Shown piece by piece: positions 9,004 to 10,892 of a stretch of 10,892 bases of DNA. Within the stretch, counting starts at the first letter, position 1. Every line of letters begins with the position of its first letter. A model generated the notes under the pieces. The model did no database searches and was not told where the DNA came from. It was given only the letters and a program-made list of their open reading frames with translations. Made by a program: the position numbers and the translations under genes. The DNA is taken from assembly GCA_023853785.1 (NCBI GenBank), contig JAJIRX010000731.1:1-10892 (forward strand), read 5' to 3'. Origin of the DNA: Psilocybe azurescens. Its lineage: Eukaryota > Basidiomycota > Agaricomycetes > Agaricales > Agrocybaceae.

Positions 9004-10892
9004 GTAGAAATGACGTCTGGCATTCTTCCAGACTGCAGGTTTGGCACAGCCTTTAGCTTCCATACGTCCAGTGCGACTGATGGTAATGGGTTACTAACTG
9101 TATACAGAATAATTACAACACAAAGCACTTACTCATGAAGGTCAGCGTATAACAGCGCTATCTGTTTGTACGTTGGTTGCAGTAAAGTCTCCTCTCGGCC
9201 AGAGCCGTCGCCAGCTGCACGCTTGCTCAGGAGATTTGGAGGTATCCTTGCTGTCGCGTTTCAAAGAGGCGTAAGTCAGTCGAGCTCCATCCATGTGCCA
9301 AGCCAAGATCTTATCACAACGCATTTTCATCTCGATGATACCCTCTGGTTCAAGAACACCAGCTCGAGTCACATCTGCGTACATCTCCATCTGCTGGGGT
9401 TGATAGATGGGTCGAGCACGACCCATGCACCTCCTGAAGCTCGCCATTGGGGACTATGTAGACAAAGACCGGCTGTTTGTAGCTTGAGAGGCCGTCCACA
9501 TCTTAGAACCTTGCTTCAGGATCTCGTCGTACATGTCTTGCTGTCCACCAGAGAACCCACGCCAATTGGCGAAGATGATCAATGGCAATCCTTCTCGGTT
9601 GAAGTGAAGATGGCTTGGGTGGTCTAAACTTGACCAGCCTCCATGATGCGCTGGCGAACGAAGATGGATTGGCGGGTCAGCAGGAACCACGCGCTCGATA
9701 GTACGGGTTTCGACCGCAATGACACCCATAGGGATACCACCTAGGCGTGCACGTCCAACGACAACGGTCTGAGCCCACCACTGAGCGTTTCTTGGAATGA
9801 ATCTTTATTGAAGAATCCACTCAAGTACTCAGAGGAAGTCTCATCAACTTTACCCTCGATGAACCAACATAGATCGTAGGCACCTTTAGAGGAACGTAGG
9901 CGATATCACGATCCCAGGTATCAGGGGACACCCGAACAGGAAAATGCGAAGGGCGATGTTGACGATATTCGGTGCTTGACTGTGGGCCTTATCGCTCGGA
10001 AAACTCGTGACCGTCGAATGAGGGCAGCATCGAGACGACCTCGAATCCTTTGGCCATAGCTTCACGTTGGGAAGGAAGCGATGGTTCCAGTGCGGACTGG
10101 CTGGGACTGGTGTCGATTGATCATGTAAATAAGATCGCTGACAAGCTGGCGAAGTGGAGGTCCTCTAGAGACAAGATGTCAGAAGAGAAATTTCAGACTG
10201 AAAATGAGACGTACCTGCTGCAATGCGCGGAGTATCTGGAGGATGCGAGTGTAATGTGAAACGCCAACAGCACGAACTTCTCAGTTTCTCAGTCCAGGGT
10301 ATGCTGCTTTGTAATCAAGGGAAAGCAAGTTGCATGCGGCATGCGCTAATATTCTTTGTATAGCTTGACAAGCAAATCAGACGTGATACCGAAAAGGAGA
10401 TAAGGAAGAACTAACCAAGTCAACCATGGGATCGATCAAAGGTTAAAGAAGGTCGGTAAGATGTCGTAGACCACATATCTCGAATCCGTTAGTTCCTGAG
10501 AACTTCAGCCGAGGGAGTCCTTGGGACACATCAGCTTTGTTCATGAGATAAAGAAAAGTAGCACCTAGGCGCCGCCTGATTCACCGTAGTAGTTATTGGT
10601 CACCGAAGTTCTTCAGCACTGGTTCCATCTGAACGACGCTCCTCAATGAGGGCATTTGACCAAAGGATGAGAACCTCTCGGGCTTTCAACGACACTGATG
10701 ATGTGGACTAACGCTGCGGCAATTATTAACACCAGACACACGTAAATATAAGAAACATACTTGGCTTCCAAAGAGGTAAGTCCTTGTAAGACCTTGAAAC
10801 CCTTGGTCCTTCAGCGTTTGCATGTTGTGGTTGAACGTTCAACGTTGAACCGTAACGATGGGGTTAACGGCGCGACTGATGTGCCGAACAAA
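9004..10892 (-). pseudogene. ACC1: Rearranged acetyl-CoA carboxylase (ACC1) fragment: central region plus partial carboxyltransferase
   Basis: ACC makes malonyl-CoA in the cytosol for fatty-acid synthesis. On the minus strand, from the right edge, ACC central-region pieces appear: LKAREVLILWSNALIEERRS, NYYGESGG, YVVYDILPTFFN, LLSLDYKAA, then QLVSDLIYMINRHQSQPVRT, GFEVVSMLPSFDGHEF and APNIVNIALRIF. At about 9940 it jumps to the carboxyltransferase domain: [118 protein letters not shown] and RTGRMEAKGCAKPAVWKNAR, ending with RRHFY at 9004. Several hundred codons normally present at the 9940 jump are missing, as are the biotin carboxylase half (off window) and the last two hundred or so residues. 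Introns are intact at 10714-10760, 10165-10214 and 9077-9132, the last joining LH|D in exact phase. Many one-base indels occur. Retained introns mean a DNA-level copy, not a retrocopy. Confidence 0.8.
9077..9132 (-). other. Intact spliceosomal intron in the ACC fragment
   Basis: GTAAGT (9132-9127) to ATCAG (acceptor AG at 9078-9077) is 56 nt long. Removing it joins YADLHE/D to RTGRMEAKGC in the exact phase of acetyl-CoA carboxylases. It confirms the strand and the eukaryotic origin of the gene. Confidence 0.75.

Noticed and set aside
8517..9128. 203-codon minus-strand single frame
   Set aside because: It is a patchwork: it crosses the ACC intron and ACC exon out of frame, then reads through the 8740-8875 intron. 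Only its exon parts below 9004 are used.
9166..9627. 153-codon plus-strand frame
   Set aside because: It lies exactly opposite the carboxyltransferase domain, and its translation has no independent motif.
10050..10259. Plus-strand 69-codon frame with a charged helix-like sequence
   Set aside because: The minus strand here reads acetyl-CoA carboxylase (QLVSDLIYMINRHQSQPVRT and neighbours) with a good intron at 10165-10214, so the plus frame is an antisense shadow.
10299..10363. Plus-strand GTATGC...CTAAT...TATAG segment resembling a 65-nt intron
   Set aside because: The flanks do not join into a sensible plus-strand protein, and the minus strand carries ACC sequence (LLSLDYKAA) across it.
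1..10892. tRNA, rRNA, riboswitch or CRISPR features
   Set aside because: No cloverleaf, rRNA-like stretch or regularly spaced repeats were seen; the sequence is fungal nuclear in character.

Overview
The window looks like nuclear DNA of a filamentous fungus, most probably a mushroom-forming basidiomycete (Agaricomycetes). The genes are broken into exons by many short introns (mostly 46-78 nt) with GT...AG ends and CTAAT/CTGAC-type branch sites. One gene is a recognisable fungal acetyl-CoA carboxylase. I see no bacterial features, rRNA, tRNA, CRISPR array or complete transposase.

Layout. (1) 1-1096, minus strand: a five-exon gene leaving the left edge, encoding an unnamed protein with a coiled-coil start and an IPRPIGQAGRS motif. 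(2) 1097-1401: a divergent promoter region. (3) 1402-3337, plus strand: three small gene-like units. The last (2819-3337) is an intact three-exon gene of 132 codons; the first is plausible but shifted in frame; the middle one is uncertain, including its strand. (4) 3338-3592: a convergent intergenic gap with a near-palindrome. (5) 3593-8246, minus strand: one very large gene of about eleven exons (about 1,360 codons). Its middle carries a H-x-D ... HGG ... R pattern that I read as a 2-oxoglutarate/Fe(II) dioxygenase core of the fungal TET/JBP-like type. (6) 8247-8446: its promoter, with two ATF/CREB-like sites. (7) 8447-9003, minus strand: the 3' part of an unidentified gene. (8) 9004-10892, minus strand: a rearranged acetyl-CoA carboxylase copy with introns kept, an internal gap of several hundred codons and no C-terminus.

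The long genes cannot be read in one frame. At many points the sense jumps by one base, and the jump usually falls in a homopolymer run, while splice sites and codon character stay good. This is either uncorrected sequencing error or young decay; I cannot decide between them from one sequence. The AT-rich block 1-8300 contrasts with the GC-richer carboxylase side and looks like an accessory, possibly transposon-associated, block beside a damaged housekeeping-gene copy. The most interesting item is the large dioxygenase-like gene: if the family call is right, it may oxidise methylated bases, but it carries about 900 further residues that I cannot assign.
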